A model generated the notes under the pieces. The model had not been told where the DNA came from, did no database searches, and was given only the letters and a program-made list of their open reading frames with translations. Position numbers and translations under genes: made by a program. This document shows positions 1-10,011 of a stretch of DNA of 64,000 bases, piece after piece. The first letter of the stretch is position 1; each line of letters starts with the position of its first letter. Source of the DNA: Flavobacteriales bacterium (GTDB lineage Bacteria > Bacteroidota > Bacteroidia > Flavobacteriales_D > Crocinitomicaceae); contig CANHHA010000007.1 in assembly GCA_947460825.1 (NCBI GenBank), forward strand, positions 1 through 64,000. Direction: 5' to 3'.

Positions 1-372
1 TATCTTTCCTAATTTTTCCGCTAATTGTGCTTCAAGCTCCTCTAAGCGCAAGCCCTGAACAGAAATTCTGCCTAGTAGGGGCAGGTTGATTTCGCCTGTG
101 GGATTTACAACAAATCCGGATCCCTGAACCGCAGGGTTTTGTTCTTCACTAAGGGCAGCGATTGACAATAAGGCTTGTTCTCCCGAATTTGGATAGATTT
201 TGATCATTAATTCATCGCCGGTTTGGATCTTTTCAGCCGTGGTTTGACCGTCATACGACGAAATAATATACGATGGGTCTTTCGAAGGAGCGAGTAACTT
301 ATTGGAATTGTATACACCGCATGAACTGCTTAATATCAAAAGGACGCCAAAAATTATTTGTTTGCTATTCAT
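1..372 (-). CDS. Polysaccharide biosynthesis/export lipoprotein (Wza-like), partial, truncated by window edge
   Basis: Reverse-strand translation from ATG at 372: MNSKQIIFGVLLILSSSCGVYNSNKLLAPSKDPSYIISSYDGQTTAEKIQTGDELMIKIYPNSGEQALLSI...VNPTGEINLPLLGRISVQGLRLEELEAQLAEKLGKI. It has a lipobox and a Wza-type 'GEINLPLLGRI.V.G' motif. Confidence 0.75.
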   Translation of the reverse strand, partial: MNSKQIIFGVLLILSSSCGVYNSNKLLAPSKDPSYIISSYDGQTTAEKIQTGDELMIKIYPNSGEQALLSIAALSEEQNPAVQGSGFVVNPTGEINLPLLGRISVQGLRLEELEAQLAEKLGKI

Positions 373-1549
373 TGGGCAATAAGCTCGTATATAATTGGTG
401 CACATCTGCTACTAGGCGTTGATAACTGAATTTTTCTTTTACAAAGTTACAAGCATTTTGTGACATTTTAATCCTTAGATTCTTATTTAAGTGCAATTCA
501 ACGAGGTATTTACTAAGTTCATCTGAAGAATTCCCTTGAAGGATTATTCCTGTTTGGTTCACATCGATAATGTCTTTTACCCCCCCAACATTGGTGCTAA
601 TTACGGGGATTCCGCTCGCCTGTGCCTCAATTAAAGAAACGGGTGTCCCCTCATTGAATGAAGTTAAACACACGATGTCCATTGCTGGGTAGCATTCGAT
701 CATGTCAGTGACCCAAGATTTAAATACAAGCGAATTCACTAACCTTGGGTGATTTTCAGCCACATACGCTTCAAGCGCTTCCCGAAGTTCCCCATCCCCC
801 ACGATGTAAAACATAAAATCCTCCGGGTATTTTTGGTGCGTTAGTGCAGCGGCATCAATGAACAAGTGATGATTTTTTATCGGGGCAAGACGCCCCACAA
901 TAGCTACTGCGGTTTGTTGTGGTTTTAGGCTATATTCCAATCGGATGGATTCCCGATTTACTTTGCTGGCCTCAAACCGCGATAAGTCAAAGCCAAGGGG
1001 AATGATGCATGCTTTTTTTGATGGAACAATGCGGTATTTGTCAATGATTTCTAAATGTTGTGCAGAAGAGATGGTGATGATCATCGTACTGAACTTACCG
1101 AGCAATCGTTCAATAAGTACAACCATTCGGTTTATTATTGGATGGAAATACCCATGAAATACATGACCGTGATACGTGTGTACAATTACAGGTACTCCCA
1201 TTATGCGGGCCGCAATACGTCCGAGAATCCCTGCTTTTGAGGCATGCGTATGCACAATGTCTGGCTTAAAGGTTTTTATAATACGCATGAGTTGGAACAA
1301 GGTCCGGATATCACCAAGTAGGTTGATTTTTCTCGACATTGATGGAAGGATTTCAGCGGAAATTCCGTGGTGATCTAGAATGTAACGCGCATCATATTCG
1401 CTCTCTGTTGCACACCCGCCAACAAGCTTGGTTTCATAGTTATCTGGTAAGTATTTGCTTAAATATGTGACATTGTAGACCGGTCCACCTACATTAAAAC
1501 GGTTGATTATCCGCAACACTTTAATTTGCTGAGCATTTACATTTATCAT
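365..1549 (-). CDS. Glycosyltransferase family 4 (GT4) protein
   Basis: 394 aa; N-terminal 'RFNVGGP', 'HTHASKAGILGRIAA', 'GRLAPIKNHHLFIDAA' and C-terminal 'FNEGTPVSLIEAQASGIPVISTNVGGVKDII' typical of GT4. Confidence 0.9.
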   Translation of the reverse strand: MINVNAQQIKVLRIINRFNVGGPVYNVTYLSKYLPDNYETKLVGGCATESEYDARYILDHHGISAEILPSMSRKINLLGDIRTLFQLMRIIKTFKPDIVHTHASKAGILGRIAARIMGVPVIVHTYHGHVFHGYFHPIINRMVVLIERLLGKFSTMIITISSAQHLEIIDKYRIVPSKKACIIPLGFDLSRFEASKVNRESIRLEYSLKPQQTAVAIVGRLAPIKNHHLFIDAAALTHQKYPEDFMFYIVGDGELREALEAYVAENHPRLVNSLVFKSWVTDMIECYPAMDIVCLTSFNEGTPVSLIEAQASGIPVISTNVGGVKDIIDVNQTGIILQGNSSDELSKYLVELHLNKNLRIKMSQNACNFVKEKFSYQRLVADVHQLYTSLLPNE

Positions 1550-1616
1550 CCGTTACTGTTGAAAAGTACTTGGCATCTCTTAGCTCGAGTACATCGAATT
1601 TAGCATCTTTGTACCC

Positions 1617-3062
1617 ATGTTCATGCTACAAAGATATAGTTTACTCTTGGTCTTTTTAAGCGGCATTTGGAGCCATGCACAGTCAATTGACTCTTTGGTG
1701 AAGAATTTCGTGAACAACAAGGCACTTTCCGGGGCAAAAATCTCACTGTTGGCGGTGGAAGTTTCGAATTCGGATACCTTACTTTCTTATCAGTCCAATC
1801 TTGTTACAGCACCGGCCTCCACTACAAAGTTGTTTTCGACGGCTATGGCTTTGGAGATACTTGGACCGGAATACACCTTCGAAACCGGGGTTTACACGGA
1901 TGGAATTATAGTAAATGGTACCTTAAATGGGGATTTGTGGATTCGAGGTGGAGGAGATGTGTCCTTTGGTAGCAAGTTTTTTTTCGGAGAAGGAAAAGAA
2001 TTTGAAACCATCGATCGATGGATCGATAGTTTGCGAAAAATGGGGATCAATGCCATAAACGGGACTGTGTATGCCGATGCGTCGTCCTTTGGGTATGAAG
2101 GCACCCCACAAGGGTGGTCCGCCTGGGATGCTGGAAATTATTTTGGAGCTTTTCCCGCCGGGTTAAATGTTTACGATAACATCGCGAAGTATTATTTTAA
2201 AACCGGAAAACCAGGGACCAAGGCAAACTTCATTACCACGTCACCCTATCAAAAAAACCTAAAATTAACCTCAAAAATTGTGAGTTCCAATATCAAGGGG
2301 GATCAATCGAACCTTCAAGGTAAGGCCTACGACGACCATCGCCTTGCCACGGGAAAACTACCCGCTTACCAATCAAGTTACATGGTTAAGGGCTCGGTGG
2401 CGGATCCTGAGGATAATTTCGCGGAGGTTATGAGTAACAGATTTCTTTTGGATTCTTTTCCAGTAGCCGGAGGATTCAAAGCAAGTAAAGGGATGCGCTC
2501 ACCGGATTATGATGGTATGCAGCGCTTGTTTTTGAATCACGGAAGAACGGTGAAGGAAATCGCAACTTGGACGAACCGAAAAAGCGTGAATTTCTTTGCG
2601 GAAGGCTTGTTGAATGGAGTGGCGTTTAAGCTTACCGGAAAAGGAACAAATGCCCAGGCTATTCAAATTTACAAGCAGTTTTTTGGTTCTAAAATCGATA
2701 CAAATTCCTTGCTTTTATTTGACGGTAGCGGGCTATCTAGAAGTAATCGCATTGCAGCATCACACTTTTGTGATTTGCTAAGGTATATGACAACAAGCAC
2801 AGTGGGGGATCATTATTTAGAGACCTTGCCGATTGCTGGTCGCAGCGGAACGATTAGTGATTTGTGTAAAGGAGCTGCTGGGGATGGTCGAGTATTTGCG
2901 AAAAGTGGCACCATGACAGGAATTAAATCCTATGCGGGATATATTGAGACAATAAGCGGGAAAAAACTCGTTTTTGCTTTCATCGCTAATGGTTACAGTT
3001 GCGGACAATCCACCGTAAAAAAACAAATGGAAATCTTATTGAATGCGCTTTCAGCGCTTTAG
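1617..3062 (+). CDS. dacB: D-alanyl-D-alanine carboxypeptidase/endopeptidase (PBP4, S13 family)
   Basis: 481 aa with signal peptide; SxxK 'PASTTKLFSTA', 'SGLSRSNRI', KSG motif 'FAKSGTMTGIKSYAGYI'. Confidence 0.9.
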   Translation: MFMLQRYSLLLVFLSGIWSHAQSIDSLVKNFVNNKALSGAKISLLAVEVSNSDTLLSYQSNLVTAPASTTKLFSTAMALEILGPEYTFETGVYTDGIIVNGTLNGDLWIRGGGDVSFGSKFFFGEGKEFETIDRWIDSLRKMGINAINGTVYADASSFGYEGTPQGWSAWDAGNYFGAFPAGLNVYDNIAKYYFKTGKPGTKANFITTSPYQKNLKLTSKIVSSNIKGDQSNLQGKAYDDHRLATGKLPAYQSSYMVKGSVADPEDNFAEVMSNRFLLDSFPVAGGFKASKGMRSPDYDGMQRLFLNHGRTVKEIATWTNRKSVNFFAEGLLNGVAFKLTGKGTNAQAIQIYKQFFGSKIDTNSLLLFDGSGLSRSNRIAASHFCDLLRYMTTSTVGDHYLETLPIAGRSGTISDLCKGAAGDGRVFAKSGTMTGIKSYAGYIETISGKKLVFAFIANGYSCGQSTVKKQMEILLNALSAL

Positions 3063-4022
3063 TTCAGTGCTCAGGATTGCTTCCCAAAAGGAGGAGATGG
3101 AAATCCCCGCCACTTCGAGCATTTTAGGAACGATACTCTCCGATGAAAAGCCAGGGGTAGTATTCACTTCTATCACAAAGGGTATCCCTTTCACCAACAT
3201 AAAGTCGATGCGTGCGATGGATTTCAAATTCAACAGCGAATATATTCGTTTTGCTTGTGCCTGAATGTTGCGTGTCTGTGCTTCGGTAACCCGCGCAGGA
3301 GTGATTTCATGAGATTTGCCTTGATATTTGGCTTCATAATCAAAAAATTCATTTTCTGAAACGATTTCTGTTAGCGGTAAGGCAATCAGTTCCTCTGAAT
3401 TTCGGTAGACACCACAGGTGACCTCGACCCCATCTAAAAACGATTCTAACACTACCGTTTTACCTTCCTTAAAAGCTTGGTCGATTGCGCTCCTTAAATG
3501 CCCCGCTTCCTTGACCTTTGAAATCCCATAACTGGATCCTGAATCTGTGGGTTTAACAAAAAGAGGCAAGCCTAAGGTTTGAATGATTGCATGTTCGTCG
3601 ATTGAATCTCCCGCATGAAGCAATATTGAATTGGCTATTGGGATATCAAAGGAAGATAAAAACTGATTGCAGAACCACTTGTCAAAGGACAGCGCAGAGG
3701 ATAGTACGTTAGCATTCACATACGGAATTGACAACAGATCAAGGACGGCTTGGATTTTCCCGTTTTCTCCAGGATTCCCATGTATGTATACAATGGCACC
3801 GTCCAGCTCGACTCTTTTACCGTCTCTATATGTTATGTTTCCTTGGTTTAAATCAAATATACCGGGATTATACCCATTTTGAACAATCCAACCTTTTTCT
3901 GAAATAACGATTTGGTGGCCAATATAAGGCTCAGGAAGATTTGAAAGGATGGTACTGGCACTTTTAAGGGAGATGTCATACTCCGAGGAGTATCCACCAC
4001 AAATGATTCCGATGTGTTTCAT
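3051..4022 (-). CDS. ddl: D-alanine--D-alanine ligase
   Basis: 323 aa; ATP-grasp motifs 'GIICGGYSSEYDISLKSA', 'LPLFVKPTDSGSSYGISKV', 'GIPFVIEVNTTPGFSSESIVPKM'. Confidence 0.92.
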   Translation of the reverse strand: MKHIGIICGGYSSEYDISLKSASTILSNLPEPYIGHQIVISEKGWIVQNGYNPGIFDLNQGNITYRDGKRVELDGAIVYIHGNPGENGKIQAVLDLLSIPYVNANVLSSALSFDKWFCNQFLSSFDIPIANSILLHAGDSIDEHAIIQTLGLPLFVKPTDSGSSYGISKVKEAGHLRSAIDQAFKEGKTVVLESFLDGVEVTCGVYRNSEELIALPLTEIVSENEFFDYEAKYQGKSHEITPARVTEAQTRNIQAQAKRIYSLLNLKSIARIDFMLVKGIPFVIEVNTTPGFSSESIVPKMLEVAGISISSFWEAILSTELKR

Positions 4023-4118
4023 GTAGCGAAACTAAGTCATTTATAAGTTCCATAAATTGGTTGTTTGTGAATTTTTGAAAGGACAAATGTTGAAATTAAC
4101 CATGGATTATCTGTATTT

Positions 4119-5459
4119 TTGTCTGCTATGCGCATATTGTATCTATTTCTCTTTGTGGCATTCCATTATTCCTTTCGATTATATTTCAGAAAAATACGAA
4201 TCTTTAATACGAGTAACTATTTTTTTGGAAGGACCATTTTTGTAAGCAATCATCAAGGTTCTTTTATGGATCCACTACTCATTGCATCTCAACGAAAACC
4301 TATCGTTTTTTTCATGACACGGTCTGATGTGTTCAATAAATTCACCAGACCCTTTCTTTGGGCAGCGCACATGCTACCGATTTATCGCCAACGCGATGGG
4401 GTAGATACCAAGGTGAAAAATGCTAAGATTTTTGAAAAAACAAACATTGTGCTGAGTCGCAATCGAAATATTTTGATTTTTGGTGAGGGCTTTACAGACG
4501 ACCGGATTCAACGCCGCTTGCATTCCATAAAAAAAGGCCCCGCTCGAATTGGTTTTTCTGCCCTCGAGTATGCTGATTGGAACAAGGAAATTTACTTACA
4601 AGGGCTTGGTATCAACTACACCGACTTTAACCTGCGAAAAAGTGATGTTCTGATTGCGGCAGGAAAAAGGATTCGGTTAAATGATTTTCGAGCAGATTTT
4701 GAAGAGAACCCCGCCAAAACGATAACTGAGGTTACGCGCATCTTGGAGGCCGACATGCGAAGCTTAGTGACCGATGTCCACGATCCAGAGTGGGCCGATG
4801 TTCACGAGGATCTTATGATGTTTACCAGAAAAGGTATGCATCCTACCTGCTTTGATGATCAATTTACGCTGGAGGAACGGTGGGAGTATTCCATGAGTTT
4901 AGCCAATTGGATCAATGGGCTGAGTGAACAAGAACGTGAAGAACGAATGGCCTTGGTGAATCGCATTAAATCATACAAAAAACAACTAACGTTACTCAAG
5001 ATAACTGAAAATGAACGGTATTTATCTGAAATGAATGCCTGGAATTCAGCAAAGATCCTTATCCGGATGATGTTGCTCCTGCCGTTTTCTGTGTTGGGTG
5101 CACTGCACGCAGGATGGCTTACGATCCTCATTAAGAAATGGGTTGAGCGTGCCTTCAAACGGCCAGTATTTTGGGGTTCAACTAAAAAAGTACTCGCAAT
5201 TTTCATCGTGTTGATTGTAAACTTACCCCTACTTTTCATTCTCCCACATTACCTTCCCTGGTCCAATGTTTCAAACTGGATTTTTTCCTGCGTTTATTTT
5301 TTGGCACTGGGACTTTTTGCACAGTCTTTTTTAGTGCTGTTATCGGATATAAATTATTTGAAACGGGTTCGCTATATGGAGTCTATTGATTTGGGTCAAA
5401 TCAATCGTGAGCACTCGGCAATTTTACAAAAAATACTCGAAGATTTTCCGGCGGCATGA
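4119..5459 (+). CDS. 1-acyl-sn-glycerol-3-phosphate acyltransferase (PlsC-domain) membrane protein
   Basis: 446 aa; 'FVSNHQGSFMDPLLIA' (variant of the NHxxxxD motif) and 'ILIFGEGFTDDR'; C-terminal TM helices. Confidence 0.82.
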   Translation: MSAMRILYLFLFVAFHYSFRLYFRKIRIFNTSNYFFGRTIFVSNHQGSFMDPLLIASQRKPIVFFMTRSDVFNKFTRPFLWAAHMLPIYRQRDGVDTKVKNAKIFEKTNIVLSRNRNILIFGEGFTDDRIQRRLHSIKKGPARIGFSALEYADWNKEIYLQGLGINYTDFNLRKSDVLIAAGKRIRLNDFRADFEENPAKTITEVTRILEADMRSLVTDVHDPEWADVHEDLMMFTRKGMHPTCFDDQFTLEERWEYSMSLANWINGLSEQEREERMALVNRIKSYKKQLTLLKITENERYLSEMNAWNSAKILIRMMLLLPFSVLGALHAGWLTILIKKWVERAFKRPVFWGSTKKVLAIFIVLIVNLPLLFILPHYLPWSNVSNWIFSCVYFLALGLFAQSFLVLLSDINYLKRVRYMESIDLGQINREHSAILQKILEDFPAA

Positions 5460-6127
5460 TTTCTAGCATAGCCAGTGATTGGTCCATGCACTTGGCCGAT
5501 GAATTTCAAAAGCCCTATTTTAATAGGCTTGATTCCGAGGTCATGCAAGCGTATTTAGCTTTTCCTACCCATGTATTTCCGAAGAAAAACGACCTGTTTA
5601 CTGCCCTCGATGCCTGTGCTTTTTCTGACGTTAAGGTAGTTATTTTAGGGCAAGACCCTTATCCCACAAAAGGGTATGCACATGGTCTTTGTTTTTCGGT
5701 ACCCGCAGAGGTAACTACACTCCCGAAAAGTTTGCAAAACATAAGCAAGGAGTTGGAGTCGGATGTCGGAAAGCCTTTGTTGGGTAATGGAAATTTATTG
5801 CGTTGGGCAACACAAGGGGTGTTGATGTTAAATGCCATATTAACCGTGCATGAAGGAAAGCCAGGCAGTCATGCGTCGATGGGATGGGAGCAATTTACAG
5901 ATGCTGTCATTGAATTATTAGGAAAGCAAGAAAATCCAATCGTTTTTATCTTGTGGGGTGGATTTGCGAATTCAAAAAAAGCACTAATTACCGGCTCAAA
6001 ACACCTCATCTTGTCAGCGCCACATCCATCGCCACTTTCTGCTTACCGCGGTTTTTTTGGATGTAAGCATTTTAGCCGAACCAACGAATTTTTACAATCC
6101 ATCGGGAGTGAGCCGATTGATTGGTAG
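5456..6127 (+). CDS. ung: Uracil-DNA glycosylase, family 1
   Basis: 223 aa; 'VVILGQDPYPTKGYAHGLCFSVP' and 'LSAPHPSPLSAYRGFFGCKHFSRTN'. Confidence 0.96.
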   Translation: MISSIASDWSMHLADEFQKPYFNRLDSEVMQAYLAFPTHVFPKKNDLFTALDACAFSDVKVVILGQDPYPTKGYAHGLCFSVPAEVTTLPKSLQNISKELESDVGKPLLGNGNLLRWATQGVLMLNAILTVHEGKPGSHASMGWEQFTDAVIELLGKQENPIVFILWGGFANSKKALITGSKHLILSAPHPSPLSAYRGFFGCKHFSRTNEFLQSIGSEPIDW

Positions 6128-6148
6128 CATTTAACTATCTTTGGACAC

Positions 6149-7189
6149 ATGAATTTGATAAACGATTTATACCTAAAAGCCCATCGCGGAGAGGATATCC
6201 CGCGCTATCCGGTTTGGTTGATGAGGCAGGCAGGACGCATTCTGCCGGAATATAGAGCAGTAAGGGCAAAATTAAGTGGCTTTAAAGAATTGGTCGAAAC
6301 TCCGGAATTTGCAGCCGAGGTGACCATACAGCCTGTTGATTTACTTGGGGTAGATGCTGCCATTTTGTTTTCAGACATTCTTGTAGTACCTGATGCCATG
6401 GGATTGACCTATGAAATGATAGAACAGCGTGGACCTTACTTCCCAAAAACAATTCGTTCCCGGGCGGAGCTTTCATTGTTAGACCGTAATCCGGATGTGG
6501 CCGATCGCCTTTCCTATGTATTTGAAGCGATTCGTTTAACCAAACAAGGCCTTGAGCACCGGGTTCCACTGATTGGATTTGCCGGGGCACCGTGGACCAT
6601 ATTTTGCTACATGGTAGAGGGTAAAGGTTCAAAAACATTTTCGGAATCTAGAAAGTTGTTGTATACCGATCCTATTTTGGCACATGAGTTGTTAAGTCGT
6701 ATCACGGATTTCACGATTGAATATATGAAAGAACAACAAGGTGCAGGGGTAGATGCGTTACAGCTTTTTGATTCGTGGGCAGGTATTCTCGGAAGAGAAC
6801 AATATGAGATTTTTGGTCTTTCTTATATCCGCAAAATTGCTAAAGCGTTTGAAGGGTTCCCATTCACCGTATTCTCAAAGGGTGCCATAGCCTCTTTGCC
6901 TGAAATCACTGAAATACCATGCACATCCATCGGCTTAGATTGGAATATGGATATGAAATCAACCCGTAGTTTGGTCGGGGAAAATAAAACCTTACAGGGG
7001 AATTTGGACCCGTGTCTTTTGTATTCCGATAATAAAACAATTGAATTTGAAACAAATAAATTGCTGAATTCATTTGAAAGTCGAAGACATATTGTAAATT
7101 TGGGTCATGGCGTATACCCGGATATAGACCCGGAAAAAGTAAAAGTGCTAATTAATACCGTAAAAGAATATGAAACGAAACATTTTTAA
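6149..7189 (+). CDS. hemE: Uroporphyrinogen decarboxylase
   Basis: 346 aa; 'PRYPVWLMRQAGRILPEYRAVR', 'GFAGAPWTIFCYMVEG', 'NLGHGVYPDIDPEKV'. Confidence 0.96.
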   Translation: MNLINDLYLKAHRGEDIPRYPVWLMRQAGRILPEYRAVRAKLSGFKELVETPEFAAEVTIQPVDLLGVDAAILFSDILVVPDAMGLTYEMIEQRGPYFPKTIRSRAELSLLDRNPDVADRLSYVFEAIRLTKQGLEHRVPLIGFAGAPWTIFCYMVEGKGSKTFSESRKLLYTDPILAHELLSRITDFTIEYMKEQQGAGVDALQLFDSWAGILGREQYEIFGLSYIRKIAKAFEGFPFTVFSKGAIASLPEITEIPCTSIGLDWNMDMKSTRSLVGENKTLQGNLDPCLLYSDNKTIEFETNKLLNSFESRRHIVNLGHGVYPDIDPEKVKVLINTVKEYETKHF

Positions 7190-8555
7190 TGGCTTAGTCC
7201 TATGTGCATCTTTAGTCTTATCATTTCATGTGGCAGCACAAGGAAAAAAGGGTGAGAAAACAGCCCGTTTCTTCAAATATACATTTGATGAGTTTTCAAG
7301 CGACGAGGTGGAGGTTTCTGAGCCTGGTCAAATTTCTTTACTGAAAGGGTTAAAAGCTTCTACTTCATTTCCTGCAGATGTCTTTTATGGAGCTGGAGAA
7401 TTTGGAGCGGGTGTTAACATGTATGGATATGCATTACCGGTAGATCCCAAAACTGAACGCTTTGAAGGGAACGACAAAAATACCTTTATCACGACCGATG
7501 ATACAAAAGATGGAAATAAGGGGTATGCAGGAATAATAACCTACAAACCAGGGAAATTACAAAAAGAAAAAAGCTTCATTACGATTCCATTTTTTGAAGG
7601 GAAAACTCAAAAAATCATGATTAAAGGCAAAAAGTATTGCGTTGAGATGTCTATCTCTTTAGCAGAGGCCTCCAAATACGCAACAAATAACATCGGGATG
7701 ATGTTTGTGAAAGAACCTTCACAGTATCAGATTGAATTAGCCGAAGGCGAAGAGTCTGGACCTATTAATGTAGAGGCGAACCGCATTATGTACAACTACA
7801 AAAATAGAGTGTACGATTCGTATTCCGGGTGGGATAAGGTATGTGGAGTCTATGTGGCAAAAGGAGATGAAAAAGGGGTGGTAATCGGGAACTTTTTGTT
7901 TAATGAACAAACCCAAGCCGTTGTTCAAAAGAAAATTGCTGTAAATAAGCAAGAAAGAGATGCGGCAACGGGAGAATACACGGAGATTCCATCGGTGTTA
8001 GCCATGGCATACTACTATATCGATAACTTAAGAATTAAAGAGATGAGTGATAACGAGCCATGCAATTGTGTCAAAGTGGATACCTCTGCTTCGCAAGTTG
8101 AATTCTCCAAGGTGGTGATTACAAAAGAACCTGTGGTGTCGGATAAAATGACCGAAAAAGAGAAAATAGCAGCACAAGTGATTTATTACGCATTTGGAGA
8201 CAAAAAGGCAAATGAAGTAGGAAAAGCATGCATTGAGTACGTAGCTGAATATTTAAAAGCAAATCCATCAAAAAAGGTAATCATTTATGCACATAACGAT
8301 GAGACAGAAGATAGTTTAGCAACGGCCTTTGAGGATCTGCGTGAAACCTTGGAAAACTTGGATGACCAACGGGGTGAATATATTAAAACACGCCTTATGG
8401 AAAAATATGAGATATCAGAAAACCAAATTACCATCATTGCAGAGAATGCAGACAAGCCTAACGAGGCTGAAATGTCAGATGATCCAACATCTGAGGATCG
8501 AGAATTAAAGTTAGCGTATAACCGCAGGGTTGTATTCGAATTAACTGACAAATAA
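7170..8555 (+). CDS. Secreted protein with OmpA-like C-terminal region
   Basis: 461 aa, signal peptide; C-terminus 'VIIYAHNDETEDSLATAF...ELKLAYNRRVVFEL' resembles an OmpA-like domain end. Confidence 0.6.
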   Translation: MKRNIFNGLVLCASLVLSFHVAAQGKKGEKTARFFKYTFDEFSSDEVEVSEPGQISLLKGLKASTSFPADVFYGAGEFGAGVNMYGYALPVDPKTERFEGNDKNTFITTDDTKDGNKGYAGIITYKPGKLQKEKSFITIPFFEGKTQKIMIKGKKYCVEMSISLAEASKYATNNIGMMFVKEPSQYQIELAEGEESGPINVEANRIMYNYKNRVYDSYSGWDKVCGVYVAKGDEKGVVIGNFLFNEQTQAVVQKKIAVNKQERDAATGEYTEIPSVLAMAYYYIDNLRIKEMSDNEPCNCVKVDTSASQVEFSKVVITKEPVVSDKMTEKEKIAAQVIYYAFGDKKANEVGKACIEYVAEYLKANPSKKVIIYAHNDETEDSLATAFEDLRETLENLDDQRGEYIKTRLMEKYEISENQITIIAENADKPNEAEMSDDPTSEDRELKLAYNRRVVFELTDK

Positions 8556-8574
8556 CATTTAATGGGTTTAGTGT

Positions 8575-8601
8575 AATAAAGGGGCGAAGAGCCCCTTTAT
8601 T
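8575..8601. terminator. Bidirectional intrinsic terminator between convergent genes
   Basis: AATAAAGGGGC-GAAGA-GCCCCTTTATT: perfect 11-bp arms with A/T flanks, between the + CDS ending 8555 and the - CDS ending 8600. Confidence 0.8.
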
Positions 8602-9163
8602 ATTGAATAAAATCCTTTAGTGCTCGATGTAGGCTACGGGTAGGTAGCCCCATTACGTTGGTGTATGAGCCCACAATGCTACGAACACCAACTAATCCAA
8701 TCCACTCCTGAATCCCGTAAGATCCCGCCTTGTCAAGTGGTGTATACGTATCGATATAGTACGATATTTCTTGTGGAGTAAGTTGGTCAAACGTAACCGT
8801 AGTTAATTCATCGAAAATTAGATATCTATCTTGGAAGGTGATGCCCACCGCCGTGATTACTTCGTGGGTCTTTCCTGAGAGCAGGGTTAACATTTCCTCT
8901 GCTTCCCCCAATGAACTTGGTTTTCCGATAGGTCTACCATCCATAAAAACTAAGGTGTCTGCGCAAATGATCAGTTCATCGGCCGATTTGGTGGCGGATA
9001 ATTCCCGGAGTTTCTGCTGTGCAATATCTTTGGGAATATCCCGGTATGGTAGCTTTTCATTAACGAATTCTTCAAAGTCAATGCTTCTTACCTCAAAAGT
9101 TACTCCGAGTTGCGATAACAGTTCCTTTCTTCGTGGGGAGTTTGATCCAAGGATAATTTTCAT
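8600..9163 (-). CDS. maf: Maf family nucleotide pyrophosphatase
   Basis: 187 aa; 'ILGSNSPRRKELLSQLG', 'ADTLVFMDGRPIGKP', 'DKAGSYGIQEWIG'. Confidence 0.94.
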   Translation of the reverse strand: MKIILGSNSPRRKELLSQLGVTFEVRSIDFEEFVNEKLPYRDIPKDIAQQKLRELSATKSADELIICADTLVFMDGRPIGKPSSLGEAEEMLTLLSGKTHEVITAVGITFQDRYLIFDELTTVTFDQLTPQEISYYIDTYTPLDKAGSYGIQEWIGLVGVRSIVGSYTNVMGLPTRSLHRALKDFIQ

Positions 9164-10011
9164 AAAAAATATAGCGCGATGGTACCAAAAAACAAACTAA
9201 GTTTCAGCACCCGAGATATATGTTTCTCGCGGACATGAAATAACTGAAACAGCAAGATGCTTGCGCCTAAACATACGGCTCCTGTGAAAAAGATAGTAAA
9301 CGATGTACGTGTTGGAAAAGCATCCAACAAGGATCCAATCAGGTAAATAGGAACGATTAATAAACTAATTCCAGTGGCAATCCAACGCGCCTTATTGCTC
9401 CCGTAAACTATGGGCAACGAACGAACATTTCGCAAGGAATCACCTTCCATATCCTGGATGTCTTTTATGATTTCTCGAGAAAAGTTTAGGAGGAAAGCAA
9501 AAATAGAAAACAACAGCACCGGCCCTAAATTATTGGGCTGTATGCCCAAATCATAGATGGGTTTTAACGCGATGATCGGGGTGATTCCAACTAACAAAGC
9601 GATACTCAGATTCGACCAAAAAAGTCGTCGTTTTAGATTCACGGAGTAAGTCCATAGCAGGTACGTTGTAAAGAAATGAATAAACACGTAAAACCAGCTT
9701 TTAAATCTCCAACTTAGGTATAAGGATAAAACCAAGGCTATGGCATTAAAAACCCAATGAATGATGATTGCCCAGCGTCGCTTTATGGTTTTTTCAAGGA
9801 CGATTTTTTCAGGCTTATTGATTCGATCGGAACGGACATCAAAATAATCATTGATCGCATTTCCTGCTCCAGCCACCAATAGGGTAAAAACAACAAAAAG
9901 TATGAATTCAATTACAGGGGTAGCGTTTTTTGTTTGAGATACCCAAACCCCTCCCATGGTAAGCGCCAAGAGCAACAGATTAATACTTCGGATTAGTCTG
10001 AAAAAACTCAT
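9160..10011 (-). CDS. UbiA-family prenyltransferase (geranylgeranylglycerol-phosphate geranylgeranyltransferase-like)
   Basis: 283 aa polytopic; 'NAINDYFDVRSDRINKPEK' and 'REIIKDIQDMEGDSLRNVRSLPIVYG'. Confidence 0.88.
   Translation of the reverse strand: MSFFRLIRSINLLLLALTMGGVWVSQTKNATPVIEFILFVVFTLLVAGAGNAINDYFDVRSDRINKPEKIVLEKTIKRRWAIIIHWVFNAIALVLSLYLSWRFKSWFYVFIHFFTTYLLWTYSVNLKRRLFWSNLSIALLVGITPIIALKPIYDLGIQPNNLGPVLLFSIFAFLLNFSREIIKDIQDMEGDSLRNVRSLPIVYGSNKARWIATGISLLIVPIYLIGSLLDAFPTRTSFTIFFTGAVCLGASILLFQLFHVREKHISRVLKLSLFFGTIALYFL

Noticed and set aside
6282-6638. 118-aa antisense ORF inside hemE (and similar antisense ORFs such as 4859-5239)
   Set aside because: Fully within strongly supported sense genes, with no recognisable protein motifs.
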